A DNA stretch of 40,464 nt from JAVBOW01 sp031550615 (GTDB lineage Bacteria > Bacteroidota > Bacteroidia > Bacteroidales > Rikenellaceae): positions 1 to 40,464 of the forward strand of contig JAVBOL010000019.1 of the NCBI GenBank assembly GCA_031550615.1. Reading direction: 5' to 3'. The stretch's first letter is position 1. Every line of letters starts with the position of its first letter. Made by a program: the position numbers and the translations under genes. The notes below the pieces were generated by a model. That model saw nothing but the letters and a program-made list of their open reading frames with translations, was not told the DNA's origin and did not search any database. This document shows positions 8,463 through 17,188 of this stretch, piece after piece.

Positions 8463-8663
8463 CTACGGTTTTTCCGAGAGCTTTTTATCGATTGCATCGA
8501 GGCGTTTTATGATCTCATCGAGGCGGTCGTTGCGCAGGGACGAGGCGAGCATCTTTTTGGCCCTGCTCGTGGACATAAAGAGTTTGACGGCGATCACCGT
8601 CACGATCAGAAGGATCCCCAGGATGTGGTAATTCTTCATCAGGTATTCGAATACAGGATGCAT
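8463..8663 (-). CDS. Small single-pass membrane protein, unknown function
   Basis: A 66-residue protein from the ATG at 8663. A hydrophobic helix (about residues 10-29, NYHILGILLIVTVIAVKLF) is followed by a basic SRAKK stretch and a charged amphipathic helix, RLDEIIKRLDAIDKKL, that could form a short coiled coil. No known family was recognised. A longer reading frame to 8744 exists but would run through the divergent promoter region, so the short form is preferred. It sits 36 bases upstream of the HAD gene, which has its own promoter. Confidence 0.65.
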   Translation of the reverse strand: MHPVFEYLMKNYHILGILLIVTVIAVKLFMSTSRAKKMLASSLRNDRLDEIIKRLDAIDKKLSEKP

Positions 8664-8713
8664 AATTATGGTTTTAATGCGACGAGCAACAAAAGGCTTG
8701 CCGCAAATTATCG

Positions 8714-8721
8714 TATATTTG
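8714..8721 (+). promoter_or_regulatory. -7 element of the glycosyltransferase gene
   Basis: TATATTTG matches TAnnTTTG, 25 bases before the ATG at 8747. It argues against an in-frame TTG at 8726, which would be only a few bases from the transcript start. Confidence 0.65.
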
Positions 8722-8746
8722 CGCATTGCACATATTTCCGACACCC

Positions 8747-9769
8747 ATGAGCGACATACTGCACATCGTTTTAGCCGCGGACGACAATTACATAGAATTC
8801 ACTACCGTCGCCGTCACCTCTTTATTGCACACCAATAAGGATTTTTCATACATCCACATTCACCTGCTGGATAACGGATTGAGCCCTAAATCAGTCGCTG
8901 CGTTCCGCGCCGCTGTGCCACAGGAGCGCGGGCAGGTGCACCTGTATCCGACAGGAAACCTCGGCGAGAGGCTGCAGACCTCAGTGTCGGACACCATGGC
9001 GATCACGGTCTATGCCAGGCTGTTTATCGGCACGCTGCTTCCGGCGGATATCGAAAAAGTGCTATACGTGGATTCCGACCTTGTTTTCGACGGGTCGGTG
9101 TACGAGCTCTACAATACCGACCTGGGCGGCAACCTGGCCGGGTGCGTGCTTGACACGTGCATGGAAGAGGAGATGAAAACCAAGATCGGATTAAAGCCGG
9201 ACGATCCCTATATAAATACGGGGGTGATGCTTATACCGCTGAAAACATGGCGTGAGGAGAATATCGAACGGCGCTTCATCGAATTCCTTTTATCCCGCAA
9301 AGGCCGTGTCTACCTTCACGACCAGGGGATCATAAACGCGGTATGCGCAGGGCGCATCACCTTTTTACCCGCCCGGTATAACGTGTCGGCCTATTTTTTC
9401 AGTCATCCGTACACCCTGCTGCGGCGTTACTCCATCCCGTTCGTCCAAAGCGACGATTTTTCCCTGGCGGTGGATTCGCCGGTTGTGATACACTATACGG
9501 CGGGAATGTACGGCAGACCGTGGAATGAGAATTGCACCCACCCACGGCAGGATATCTTCCTGCGCTACAAAGCCATGACCGCCTATGCGCACACCCCGCT
9601 GAGGCCCGATCCGAGGCCCCGGGGCGAGAGGTTTTTAAACTTCGTGTTCTTCCACTCCCCCTATTGGGTGTATCGGTCATGCAAAGCCACGGGGAAGCTC
9701 ATTAAAAAAGCCCGGAAGAAAGCCCTCAAAGTTTGCCGCGCATCGAAAGGCCGATGCGCCCACGCGTGA
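8747..9769 (+). CDS. Family 8 glycosyltransferase (LgtC/GspA-like)
   Basis: A retaining GT-A glycosyltransferase of 340 residues that probably adds galactose or glucose from a UDP-sugar to lipooligosaccharide or another surface glycan. The opening DILHIVLAADDNY is the nucleotide-sugar strand, VDSDLVF has the metal-binding DSD at 109-111, NTGVMLIPL and LHDQGIINAV follow, and HYTAGMYGRPW at 249-259 is the family's HxxGxxKPW-type motif with Arg in place of Lys. The C-terminal 30 residues are strongly basic, as in membrane-associated LgtC enzymes. Its 3' end overlaps the convergent tex gene by 44 bases. Confidence 0.9.
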   Translation: MSDILHIVLAADDNYIEFTTVAVTSLLHTNKDFSYIHIHLLDNGLSPKSVAAFRAAVPQERGQVHLYPTGNLGERLQTSVSDTMAITVYARLFIGTLLPADIEKVLYVDSDLVFDGSVYELYNTDLGGNLAGCVLDTCMEEEMKTKIGLKPDDPYINTGVMLIPLKTWREENIERRFIEFLLSRKGRVYLHDQGIINAVCAGRITFLPARYNVSAYFFSHPYTLLRRYSIPFVQSDDFSLAVDSPVVIHYTAGMYGRPWNENCTHPRQDIFLRYKAMTAYAHTPLRPDPRPRGERFLNFVFFHSPYWVYRSCKATGKLIKKARKKALKVCRASKGRCAHA

Positions 9770-11852
9770 GGTCCACCTGGGTGACTTTCACCTGCACCTT
9801 CTGGTGCAGTTTAACCACCTGTGAAGGGTCTGAAACGTAGCGGTCGGCCATCTGCGAAATGTGCACCAGCCCGTCCTGCTTGACCCCTATATCGACGAAT
9901 GCGCCGAATGCCGTGATATTTGTCACTATGCCCGGCAGGACCATCCCCTCGCGCAGGTCGTCGATCTTGTGCACGCCTTCCGAGAATTCGAAATGCTCGA
10001 TCACCCCGCGCGGGTCGCGGCCCGGTTTCTCCAATTCGGCGGCTATGTCGTTCAACGTGGGCAGCCCGACCTGGTCGGTGACATATTTTTTCAGGTCTAT
10101 ATTTTTGCGAAGCGCAGCATCTTTGAGCAGGTCGGCGACTTTCACGCCCAGATCGGCGGCCATGCGCTCCACCACCGGGTAGGATTCGGGATGCACGGCG
10201 CTGTTATCCAGCGGGTTCTTAGCGTTTTCAATACGCAGGAAACCGGCGCACTGCTCGAAAGCCTTAGCGCCCAGGCGGGGCACTTTGAGCAGTTCGCGGC
10301 GCGAGGTGAATCCCCCGTTGGCTGCCCTGTATTCGACTATGTTGGCGGCCAGCGAGGGGCCAAGCCCCGAAACGTAGGATAGCAGCGCCCCGGACGCCGT
10401 GTTCAGTCCCACACCCACGCGGTTGACGCAACTTTCGACCACCCCATCGAGGCTGCGTTTGAGTTCACCCTGGTCTACGTCGTGCTGGTACTGCCCCACC
10501 CCTATCGACTTGGGGTCTATCTTGACCAGCTCGGCCAGCGGGTCGACAAGGCGACGGCCGATCGAGATCGCTCCGCGCACGGTGACGTCCTGGTCGGGGA
10601 ATTCCTCGCGTGCAAGGGGCGAGGCAGAATATACGCTTGCGCCGTCTTCGCTCACCGAGAATATCTCGACACCCGAGGGGAAGACGGTCTTGATCAGTTG
10701 CAGTGTCTCCCTCCCGGCTGTGCCGTCGCCGACCGCAATTGCCTCTACGCCATATTTTTGTGCCAGGTTAAGTAAAGTGTGCGATGAGGCGGCGAAACCG
10801 TCCGATGCCGTATGGGGATAGATCGTTGCGCCGCCCAGCAGCCCGCCGCGCTCGTCGAGGCAGACCACTTTGCAACCCGTGCGGTAGCCGGGGTCGATGG
10901 CCATTACGCGTTTCTGTCCCAGGGGGGCCGAAAGCAGCAGTTGGCGCAGGTTCTCCGCGAAGACCGCTATTGCCGCCGCGTCGGCCTTTTCGCGGGCCGC
11001 CGCAATGGCCTCACTCTCCATCGAAGGGCCCAACAGGCGTTTGTAACCATCTTCCACCGCCTTTTCGACCCACTTGCGCGAGGGGCTGTTGCCTTTGACG
11101 AAAAGGGGGTCGAGCAGCGATACGGCACGGTCGCGGTCGGGCTCCGCCGAAAGGCGCAGGACGCCCTCCTTTTCGCCACGCAACATTGCCATAAGGCGGT
11201 GCGATGGGGTCTTTTTGAGCAATTCCGCGCTGTCGAAATAGTCGGAATATTTTGCGCCAGCTGCCTCTTTGCCTTTGACCACGCGCGAGGTGACGACCGC
11301 CTCGTGGGTGTACAGCCGGCGCATGGCCGCGCGGCTGCGCTCACTCTCGCTGACCATTTCGGCGATTATGTCGCATGCGCCCTCCAGGGCCTCGTCCTCA
11401 TTGGCGACCTTGTCGCCTATGTAGCGCGAGGCCTCGATCTCGGGGTCGCGTCCGTCCTGGCGCAGCATCAGCAATGCGAGGGGTTCGAGTCCCTTTTCAC
11501 GCGCCACCGTAGCGCGGGTGCGGCGTTTGGGCTTGTATGGCAGGTAGATATCCTCCAATTCGACCGGATCGTAGCAACCCTCGATGCGGGCGCGCAGCTC
11601 GGGGGTCAGCCTACCCTGTTCTTCGATAGTCGAGAGTATGGTTTCGCGGCGTTTGACGAGTTCCACAAGGCGGTCGTAACGCAGTTTGATCTCGGCGACC
11701 TGCATCTCGTCCAGCGCACCGGTCGCCTCTTTACGGTAACGGCTGATAAAGGGCACGGTGGCCCCGCCGTCGAGCAGCCCTATGACGCTGCCCACGCCAC
11801 GCACAGGCAGGGAGAGTTGCCCTGCTATTATTTCGGTCAGTTTCGTTTGCAT
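9726..11852 (-). CDS. tex: Tex family RNA-binding transcriptional accessory protein
   Basis: A 708-residue cytoplasmic nucleic-acid-binding protein. It has the helical N-terminal Tex domain with ISRYRKEATGALDE, a YqgF/RNase H-like domain opening with VMAIDPGYRTGCKV, a helix-hairpin-helix region (SGLGPSLAANIVEYRA and following) and a C-terminal S1 domain containing ITAFGAFVDIGVKQDGLVH. Tex binds RNA and associates with transcription; its precise job is unsettled. The ATG at 11852 is used because MQTKLTEIIAGQL is the usual family start. It follows the AsmA-like gene by 2 bases, and its last 44 bases overlap the glycosyltransferase gene on the other strand. Confidence 0.95.
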   Translation of the reverse strand: MQTKLTEIIAGQLSLPVRGVGSVIGLLDGGATVPFISRYRKEATGALDEMQVAEIKLRYDRLVELVKRRETILSTIEEQGRLTPELRARIEGCYDPVELEDIYLPYKPKRRTRATVAREKGLEPLALLMLRQDGRDPEIEASRYIGDKVANEDEALEGACDIIAEMVSESERSRAAMRRLYTHEAVVTSRVVKGKEAAGAKYSDYFDSAELLKKTPSHRLMAMLRGEKEGVLRLSAEPDRDRAVSLLDPLFVKGNSPSRKWVEKAVEDGYKRLLGPSMESEAIAAAREKADAAAIAVFAENLRQLLLSAPLGQKRVMAIDPGYRTGCKVVCLDERGGLLGGATIYPHTASDGFAASSHTLLNLAQKYGVEAIAVGDGTAGRETLQLIKTVFPSGVEIFSVSEDGASVYSASPLAREEFPDQDVTVRGAISIGRRLVDPLAELVKIDPKSIGVGQYQHDVDQGELKRSLDGVVESCVNRVGVGLNTASGALLSYVSGLGPSLAANIVEYRAANGGFTSRRELLKVPRLGAKAFEQCAGFLRIENAKNPLDNSAVHPESYPVVERMAADLGVKVADLLKDAALRKNIDLKKYVTDQVGLPTLNDIAAELEKPGRDPRGVIEHFEFSEGVHKIDDLREGMVLPGIVTNITAFGAFVDIGVKQDGLVHISQMADRYVSDPSQVVKLHQKVQVKVTQVDLTRGRIGLSMRGKL

Positions 11853-11854
11853 TA

Positions 11855-14089
11855 TTATTCTGCGGGTGCCGCTGCGGCTGCCGCCGTTTCGCCACCCATC
11901 GAGAAGGAGACGGCGTAACAACTGCGGCCTTTATAGTTTTTGAGCGAATCGAGGACCACGGCTGCGACCTTATAGCATGTGTCCGCATGGCCGAGCTTCG
12001 ATGAGAAGTGGTTGCACAGGGTCGAGTTGCGCAGATTGGCGCGCTCGACGAGCTTGGCCTCGGCCTGTGGGGTGTAGAGCATGCGGGCGCGCGCGGTCAG
12101 GTCGCCCGAGGGTTTCTTGCCCGAGGCGACGATCATCGAGTCGGCGAAGGCGGCCAGTTGCTTCGATTTAAGATCGACCGTAAGTGCGGATTCGTATTCG
12201 AGCATACTGAGCGCCATATCCTTTTTCGAGGGATTATTACGCAGGAAATATGCCAGTTTAAGCTGCGCGAGGGCTTCGTTGCCCAGCGCCTGGGAGTAGT
12301 TGACGCGCTGCGTGAGGGCGAGTTTCAACTCGGGACGCTCTTTAATTATGCGGCTCAGATCGGCGATGCGGTCGTACTGCTCCGAGGTGAATTCCACCTG
12401 AGCGGCGTCGACGTCGATCTGGTCGAGTTTATCCGCGGAAATGCCCATAGCCTCGGCCAGGTACTTGGCGGGCGAAGTGACCACCTTGACCAGCGTATTG
12501 ACGATAGCGCCCGTAATGATCTTACCGTATGAGAATTGCGGCGAATTCATATCGCCCGACACGGGCAGATCTATCTTCATGCGCCCGTTGCGGTCGGTGA
12601 GGATATAAAGTCCCATCTTAAGGGGCACGCTGTATTCTGGTTTGAAGTCCTTGCGCTTCTTGTCGAGCGTCGGGCGGTAGATGTCGATATGGTTGGTGCC
12701 CTTGAGTTGGTTGTTGCGTATGATGTTCTGGCCGGTGAAGGACATCACCCCGTGCGAGAAGGGATAGCCGAACATCGTGAGCGTGTAGGGCGAGAAATGG
12801 GTCATGTCGACGTTGTGTATCGCCACCGTTATATCGTGGTTCGAGGCGTCGGAGGGGTTGCCCGACCAGTGCAGGGTAGCCTTGCCGGTTTCGTTGAGCG
12901 TAGCGGAAGCGGTCAGGGAGCAGTATCCCGAGGGGCTGAAGGCGTCGGCGTGGGCGCTCAGGTCGCCTATCGTGAAATGGAACGCCTCGCGCGGGGTGTG
13001 GTCGGTGACCCTGATCGTCCCGCCCACGAAATCCATGCGGTCGACCAGTATGCGCATCGGCTCCTGCCCTGCGCAGGAGTCGGGCTCTTCGGCCACATCT
13101 TCGCGCATCAGGCCGGTGAAGGAGTGGGTGTCCTGGTCATACATTTCGAAGTGGGTGCGCATGCCGCAGACCTTCATCGAGCGCAGCAGGTAGAGCTGCT
13201 GTTGCAGGTTGATGTCGGCTATATCGATCGCGGCGCTGTCGGCGGCCACCACCTCGCGGCCCTTCTCGTCGATCAGATCGAAGCCATGAAGCCACGCGTT
13301 GCCGCTCACGTCGAAGTCGAACACGCTGCTGGTCTTACCCTTGACTCGCACGTCGCAGCCCATGTGGCCGTCGACCTGCGAGAGGTTCATGTACTGGCGC
13401 ATATAGGGCAGCAACCCGCCGATGGAGAAGTTGCGCAGCGCAAGGGTCAGGTCGTACGTGCCGTCGAGGTAGTCGTAGGCTATGTCGCTTTTGAGCGAAC
13501 CGCCGTCGGGAAAGTCGAGTTGCAGACCTGCGTCGGTCTGCTTGCTGCTGAAATAGAAGCCGGGGATCTCAAGGGTGATATCCTGCAAATCCCAGTCGCT
13601 GCCCACCTGCAGGTCGCGGTAGCACAGCCCCGAATTGCGCAGCGCTATATTATAGATACCTATCTCCCAGTTGCTCGGCGTGGGATCCGGGGCGGCGGTC
13701 GAATCGTCGGCGAATCGCTCCATAAGGTCGTCGAAATTGAATTTATCGCCGTCCTGCGTGACGTTCACTTTTGCGTCCGAGAACGATATACGACTGATTA
13801 TAAGCCTCTCCGAGATAAGTGGAAAGATGCGCATACGGGTCGAGAATTCACCGCAACTGACGAATTCGCCCACACCGTCCCGCTCGTATATTTTGATGTC
13901 GCCCGCTTTGAGGCTGGCGTTGAAGATATTGATCCACAGGCTGCCGATCTGGACGCGGCGGCCCAGGAGCTCCTCTCCGTGCGAGTTGATGTAGTTGCGT
14001 GCGATGGGTGGCGTGGCGATCTGCAGGGCGGCCAGCAAGGCCACGATCACGCCGAGGATCACAATAAATCGTTTTGTTCCTTTTTTCAT
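11855..14089 (-). CDS. AsmA-like / DUF748 family envelope protein
   Basis: A 744-residue protein with an N-terminal membrane anchor (about residues 7-26, RFIVILGVIVALLAALQIA) and a large periplasmic beta-rich body. The region just after the anchor, RNYINSHGEELLGRRVQIG, and the later PVSGDMNSPQFSYG followed by a hydrophobic segment are typical of DUF748/AsmA-like proteins, a group that includes bridge-like proteins implicated in lipid transfer between membranes. A late segment contains ERPELKLALTQRV, the DUF748 'root of OmpA-like' pattern. The ATG at 14089 is chosen because an upstream extension would include the promoter. Tex follows after 2 bases. Role in phospholipid transport is inference. 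Confidence 0.82.
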   Translation of the reverse strand: MKKGTKRFIVILGVIVALLAALQIATPPIARNYINSHGEELLGRRVQIGSLWINIFNASLKAGDIKIYERDGVGEFVSCGEFSTRMRIFPLISERLIISRISFSDAKVNVTQDGDKFNFDDLMERFADDSTAAPDPTPSNWEIGIYNIALRNSGLCYRDLQVGSDWDLQDITLEIPGFYFSSKQTDAGLQLDFPDGGSLKSDIAYDYLDGTYDLTLALRNFSIGGLLPYMRQYMNLSQVDGHMGCDVRVKGKTSSVFDFDVSGNAWLHGFDLIDEKGREVVAADSAAIDIADINLQQQLYLLRSMKVCGMRTHFEMYDQDTHSFTGLMREDVAEEPDSCAGQEPMRILVDRMDFVGGTIRVTDHTPREAFHFTIGDLSAHADAFSPSGYCSLTASATLNETGKATLHWSGNPSDASNHDITVAIHNVDMTHFSPYTLTMFGYPFSHGVMSFTGQNIIRNNQLKGTNHIDIYRPTLDKKRKDFKPEYSVPLKMGLYILTDRNGRMKIDLPVSGDMNSPQFSYGKIITGAIVNTLVKVVTSPAKYLAEAMGISADKLDQIDVDAAQVEFTSEQYDRIADLSRIIKERPELKLALTQRVNYSQALGNEALAQLKLAYFLRNNPSKKDMALSMLEYESALTVDLKSKQLAAFADSMIVASGKKPSGDLTARARMLYTPQAEAKLVERANLRNSTLCNHFSSKLGHADTCYKVAAVVLDSLKNYKGRSCYAVSFSMGGETAAAAAAPAE

Positions 14090-14114
14090 ATCAGTCTGGA
14101 TGTGTACTTTAGCG

Positions 14115-14122
14115 CAAAGGTA
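14115..14122 (-). promoter_or_regulatory. -7 element of the AsmA-like/tex operon
   Basis: TACCTTTG on the minus strand, 25 bases before the ATG at 14089. Confidence 0.65.
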
Positions 14123-14155
14123 CTCTTTTTTCAGTATAAATTTCCATCGTTTTTC

Positions 14156-14163
14156 TATCTTTG
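14156..14163 (+). promoter_or_regulatory. -7 element of the GNAT gene
   Basis: TATCTTTG ends only 5 bases before the GNAT ATG at 14169, so the transcript may start at or next to the start codon. Confidence 0.6.
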
Positions 14164-14168
14164 CCATT

Positions 14169-14804
14169 ATGGAAATAACATTGAGGCCGGAGGAGGAGAA
14201 AGACTACCGGAAGGTCGAAGAGCTGACCCGCGAAGCATTCTGGAACGTCTACGCGCCCGGATGCGACGAGCACCTGCTCGTGCACAAACTGCGCGACGCA
14301 GCGCAATTTATCCGCGCGCTGGATTTCGTGGCCCTCGACGGCGAGCGGATCGTCGGCAACATAATCTACGCACAGGCTACCATATCGGGCACCGGAGGCG
14401 ATCACAAACTGGCGGCGTTCGGCCCCGTGAGCGTGCTGCCCGGATACCAGGGGCGCGGCATCGGCTCGCAGCTGATAGGCCATACCGCCGCGCTGGCCCG
14501 GGAAATGGGCTATCCGGGGATCGTTATCTACGGCGACCCGGATTACTACGAACGCTTCGGATTCCGTCCGGCCAAAGATTTCAACGTCACCGACGGCGAG
14601 GGTAGATTCCCCGTGGCGATGCAGATACTTGAGCTCCGTTCAGGCGCGATGTGCGGCATAGAGGGCGCATACGTGGAGGAAGCGATATACAGGATGGACC
14701 CCGCCGAGTTGGAGGAATTCGAAAAAGGCTTCCCGGAAAAGGAGAAAAAAGAGGGCACGCCATCGCAGCGAAAGTTCCTCGGAATAGTGGGGAAATTACA
14801 TTGA
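14169..14804 (+). CDS. GNAT family N-acetyltransferase (YhbS-like)
   Basis: A cytoplasmic acetyl-CoA-dependent N-acetyltransferase of 211 residues. MEITLRPEEEKDYRKVEEL is the usual first strand and helix of the fold, GPVSVLPGYQGRGIGSQLI is the acetyl-CoA pyrophosphate-binding motif (Q-x-x-G-x-G), and VIYGDPDYYERFGFRPA matches the YhbS-type C-terminal part. The frame is open far upstream, but the ATG at 14169 gives the canonical N-terminus; the promoter just before it implies a very short or absent leader. The acceptor is unknown. Confidence 0.9.
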   Translation: MEITLRPEEEKDYRKVEELTREAFWNVYAPGCDEHLLVHKLRDAAQFIRALDFVALDGERIVGNIIYAQATISGTGGDHKLAAFGPVSVLPGYQGRGIGSQLIGHTAALAREMGYPGIVIYGDPDYYERFGFRPAKDFNVTDGEGRFPVAMQILELRSGAMCGIEGAYVEEAIYRMDPAELEEFEKGFPEKEKKEGTPSQRKFLGIVGKLH

Positions 14805-14833
14805 CTCACAATAAATAAAAAGATCATATAACC

Positions 14834-15835
14834 ATGCATAAATTGCTCTTAACAATAGCATTAATGCCTTTATGCCACGGCGCGTACGCACAAAATACCG
14901 GCAGTTTTAACCGGTACGGATTTCCGCTCACCGAAAGCGGCGGAACAGTGAGGGTGCAGGGAGAGGACAAAATGGCCGCGAGGTTTAATTTCAACCCCGA
15001 CACGATTCCCGGCTGGACCGAGCCGTGGGTTTACCTCGCAGACAAAATACAGCCCGCCGACCTTGAAAAATGCACCGTCGAGAGCCTCGACTACAAGAAA
15101 TATGGCGATTACGCCTGCCACATGGACGTCTACCTTCCCGCGGGACAGGGCGCAGGTCCGTTCCCCTTCGTGATGTTCATACACGGCGGCGGCTGGACCA
15201 CCGGGCACAAAAAGACACCCAACATGACCCTGCCGGCGGCATGGTTCGCCTCGCACGGCATCGCCGCAATGAGCGTGAGCTACACCCTTTCCGGGCAGGG
15301 CACATTCGAGGACACCCGCGCAGACCTCAACGATGCGCTGGCCTATATACGCGCCAACGCCGCGGGGTGGCGCCTGGACGTTACGCGTTTCGGGTTCTAC
15401 GGTTTCTCTGCGGGCGGCCACCTGGCCGGATATATGGCCATGACCACGCCCGGCACCAAGATGTTCATAAGCACGGCGGGCCCGGCAGACATGACCCTGC
15501 ACGGCGAGGAATGGGCGGCGGCCAGGCCGGAGCTCGTACGTTACTTCGGCTACACGCCGGGCGACGCAGAGCCGTTGCGCCGCGCCTCTCCCCTGTTTCT
15601 GATCCCCCGGCCCGCCGACAGGATCCCCGCGGCAATGATAATCCAGGGACTTATGGATATGCAGGTCGATCCGCAGCAAAGCATCGGCTTCGCCGCGGCG
15701 CTCAGGGCCGAAGGGGCGCAATCCGTAGAGCTGGTTACGGTGCCCTGCGCGCCCCATGCGACGGTCAATCCCCGGTTCTGCGGATATGAGGATCTGATGG
15801 CCAGGATGCTCGCTTTCACCAAAAAATACATGTAA
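14834..15835 (+). CDS. Secreted alpha/beta hydrolase (HSL-type esterase)
   Basis: A 333-residue exported esterase-like enzyme. Signal peptide residues 1-19 end in AYA before Gln20. The oxyanion-hole motif HGGGW is at 117-121, the nucleophile elbow GFSAG at 190-194 (Ser192), the acid is probably the Asp in MDMQVDP near 277, and the His is in CAPHATV near 312. The layout fits hormone-sensitive-lipase-type enzymes and bacterial carbohydrate acetyl-esterases. It lies 29 bases after the GNAT gene and before the heparin lyase, so action on acylated host glycans is plausible but unproven. Confidence 0.85.
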   Translation: MHKLLLTIALMPLCHGAYAQNTGSFNRYGFPLTESGGTVRVQGEDKMAARFNFNPDTIPGWTEPWVYLADKIQPADLEKCTVESLDYKKYGDYACHMDVYLPAGQGAGPFPFVMFIHGGGWTTGHKKTPNMTLPAAWFASHGIAAMSVSYTLSGQGTFEDTRADLNDALAYIRANAAGWRLDVTRFGFYGFSAGGHLAGYMAMTTPGTKMFISTAGPADMTLHGEEWAAARPELVRYFGYTPGDAEPLRRASPLFLIPRPADRIPAAMIIQGLMDMQVDPQQSIGFAAALRAEGAQSVELVTVPCAPHATVNPRFCGYEDLMARMLAFTKKYM

Positions 15836-15848
15836 TCGGTACGCCCGT

Positions 15849-15871
15849 GCACAAAATTTACATTTTTGTGC
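15849..15871. repeat. Inverted repeat after the hydrolase gene
   Basis: Perfect 8-bp arms (15849-15856 and 15864-15871) with a 7-nt spacer. It lies 13 bases after the hydrolase stop. The stem is A/T-rich and lacks a clear T-run, so it is at best a weak terminator, or else an operator near the lyase promoter. Confidence 0.45.
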
Positions 15872-15904
15872 CGGATTTCTAAAAAATCACAGAGGATAAG
15901 CAGG

Positions 15905-15912
15905 TACTTTTG
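15905..15912 (+). promoter_or_regulatory. -7 element of the heparin lyase gene
   Basis: TACTTTTG matches TAnnTTTG, 47 bases before the lyase ATG. Confidence 0.55.
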
Positions 15913-15958
15913 TGCGGACGCCGGGCAACACAGCCCTCCGACCGTACGTTAGTGCCTT

Positions 15959-17188
15959 ATGAAGAACTATCTGCTGTTTTTCCTCGCGGTCTTTACAAGC
16001 GCCGCGTGCGGGAAATCTTCCGAGCAACCGCATAACGGCGGCGGGGATGGGCCCCACGGGCTCGTTCCCATAACTGCGCGGGTCAATATCCAGTTCGAGA
16101 TCGCGGCACAGGAGAAGATCGTCGACGGGCAATGGATCGCGACGGGGACCACCTCGGAATACGCCATACAGCACGACCACGGGGAACTTTTCGACGGCAA
16201 GCCGTCATACCGCTTCGAGCTCAGGGCGCAGGACAACACCATACCCGGCTACTCTGACGAAACGAAAGGCCGCGCGGAGTTGTCATACTGCTACGCGACG
16301 GCGGAAGATTTCAACGGCCAACCCCCTTACGCACTCTCCAACGCCCTGAAAACCATATCGGTATATCACCACGGCAAAGGGATCATTCCGCAGGGGTGCA
16401 CCAGCGAGCACACCTTCTCGATAAAAATATCCTCGGACCAGAGCCCCGGCATCAACACCATTTTCGCGCAGATACACGGCATGCAGGACCGCACGCTTGT
16501 GATGTACCCCGACGGATCGGTGCAAAGACTCACCGACGGGGAGTTCGCGGGGCTACTAGAAACGATGATATTCAAAAGCAACGTCGGATATGAAAAGGTG
16601 ACGGTAACGGACAATGCCGGCAACCCCAAACTCGACGCCAACGGCAACATACGCTACACAACCGGCGTAAAAAACGGCTACAGCCTCGACCACGGCGGCT
16701 TCCCGCCGCTCGATTTCTGCTTTAACAATGGTTACTTCTGCATCCGCGCCAACTCGGACCGCAAATGGCTGACCGACATCGACGACCGCACCAACGCCAG
16801 CGTGAGGCGCCTGGGCACGGGGCAATCCATCAGTTCCGATTATAAAATATCGACCATAGCATACCGCAGCCCCTATGCCGATTTCCCGAAAGACCGCTGG
16901 GTGACCTTCGTGGTGAAGGTAAAATGGAGCGTTTACGGCGGACAGGCCCAAACGCAGCCCACACCCGGATCGCTCGACGTAAAAATGATCTACGTGCACG
17001 ACGGGGAGAGGATAGCCACCTCTGAGCATATCGTCGACAACAGGCAGATCTGCATCGGACGAAACGATGAATTCGGCTACTATTTCAAGTTCGGGATCTA
17101 CCGTCCTCAGAGCGATCTTACCATAAGCTACAATATGGCCGGATACAGCCAGAGAATCATCGATCGGGCATTCGCCGCACCCATTTAA
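15959..17188 (+). CDS. Heparin lyase I (PL13) lipoprotein
   Basis: Cleaves heparin and highly sulfated heparan sulfate by beta-elimination. The 409 residues begin with a lipoprotein signal and lipobox SAAC, modified at Cys17, so the enzyme is membrane-anchored. Family PL13 signatures recall heparinase I of Pedobacter heparinus and the Bacteroides enzyme: YRFELRAQDNTIPGYS with Arg85, the pair around IHGMQDRTL with the catalytic-type His173, IRANSDRKWLTD, STIAYRSPYADFPKDRW and GYYFKFGIYR with the conserved Tyr pair. The Cys thought important in the Pedobacter enzyme (KGICEQG) is Ile here (KGIIPQGC). No SusC/SusD pair is adjacent, so this is not a classical utilization locus; a sulfatase maturase lies at the right end of the window. 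Confidence 0.93.
   Translation: MKNYLLFFLAVFTSAACGKSSEQPHNGGGDGPHGLVPITARVNIQFEIAAQEKIVDGQWIATGTTSEYAIQHDHGELFDGKPSYRFELRAQDNTIPGYSDETKGRAELSYCYATAEDFNGQPPYALSNALKTISVYHHGKGIIPQGCTSEHTFSIKISSDQSPGINTIFAQIHGMQDRTLVMYPDGSVQRLTDGEFAGLLETMIFKSNVGYEKVTVTDNAGNPKLDANGNIRYTTGVKNGYSLDHGGFPPLDFCFNNGYFCIRANSDRKWLTDIDDRTNASVRRLGTGQSISSDYKISTIAYRSPYADFPKDRWVTFVVKVKWSVYGGQAQTQPTPGSLDVKMIYVHDGERIATSEHIVDNRQICIGRNDEFGYYFKFGIYRPQSDLTISYNMAGYSQRIIDRAFAAPI

Noticed and set aside
12536..14605. A 689-codon plus-strand reading frame
   Set aside because: It is antisense to the AsmA-like gene and runs on into the GNAT region out of frame. Its product is low in recognisable motifs, while the minus-strand and GNAT proteins show clear family signatures.
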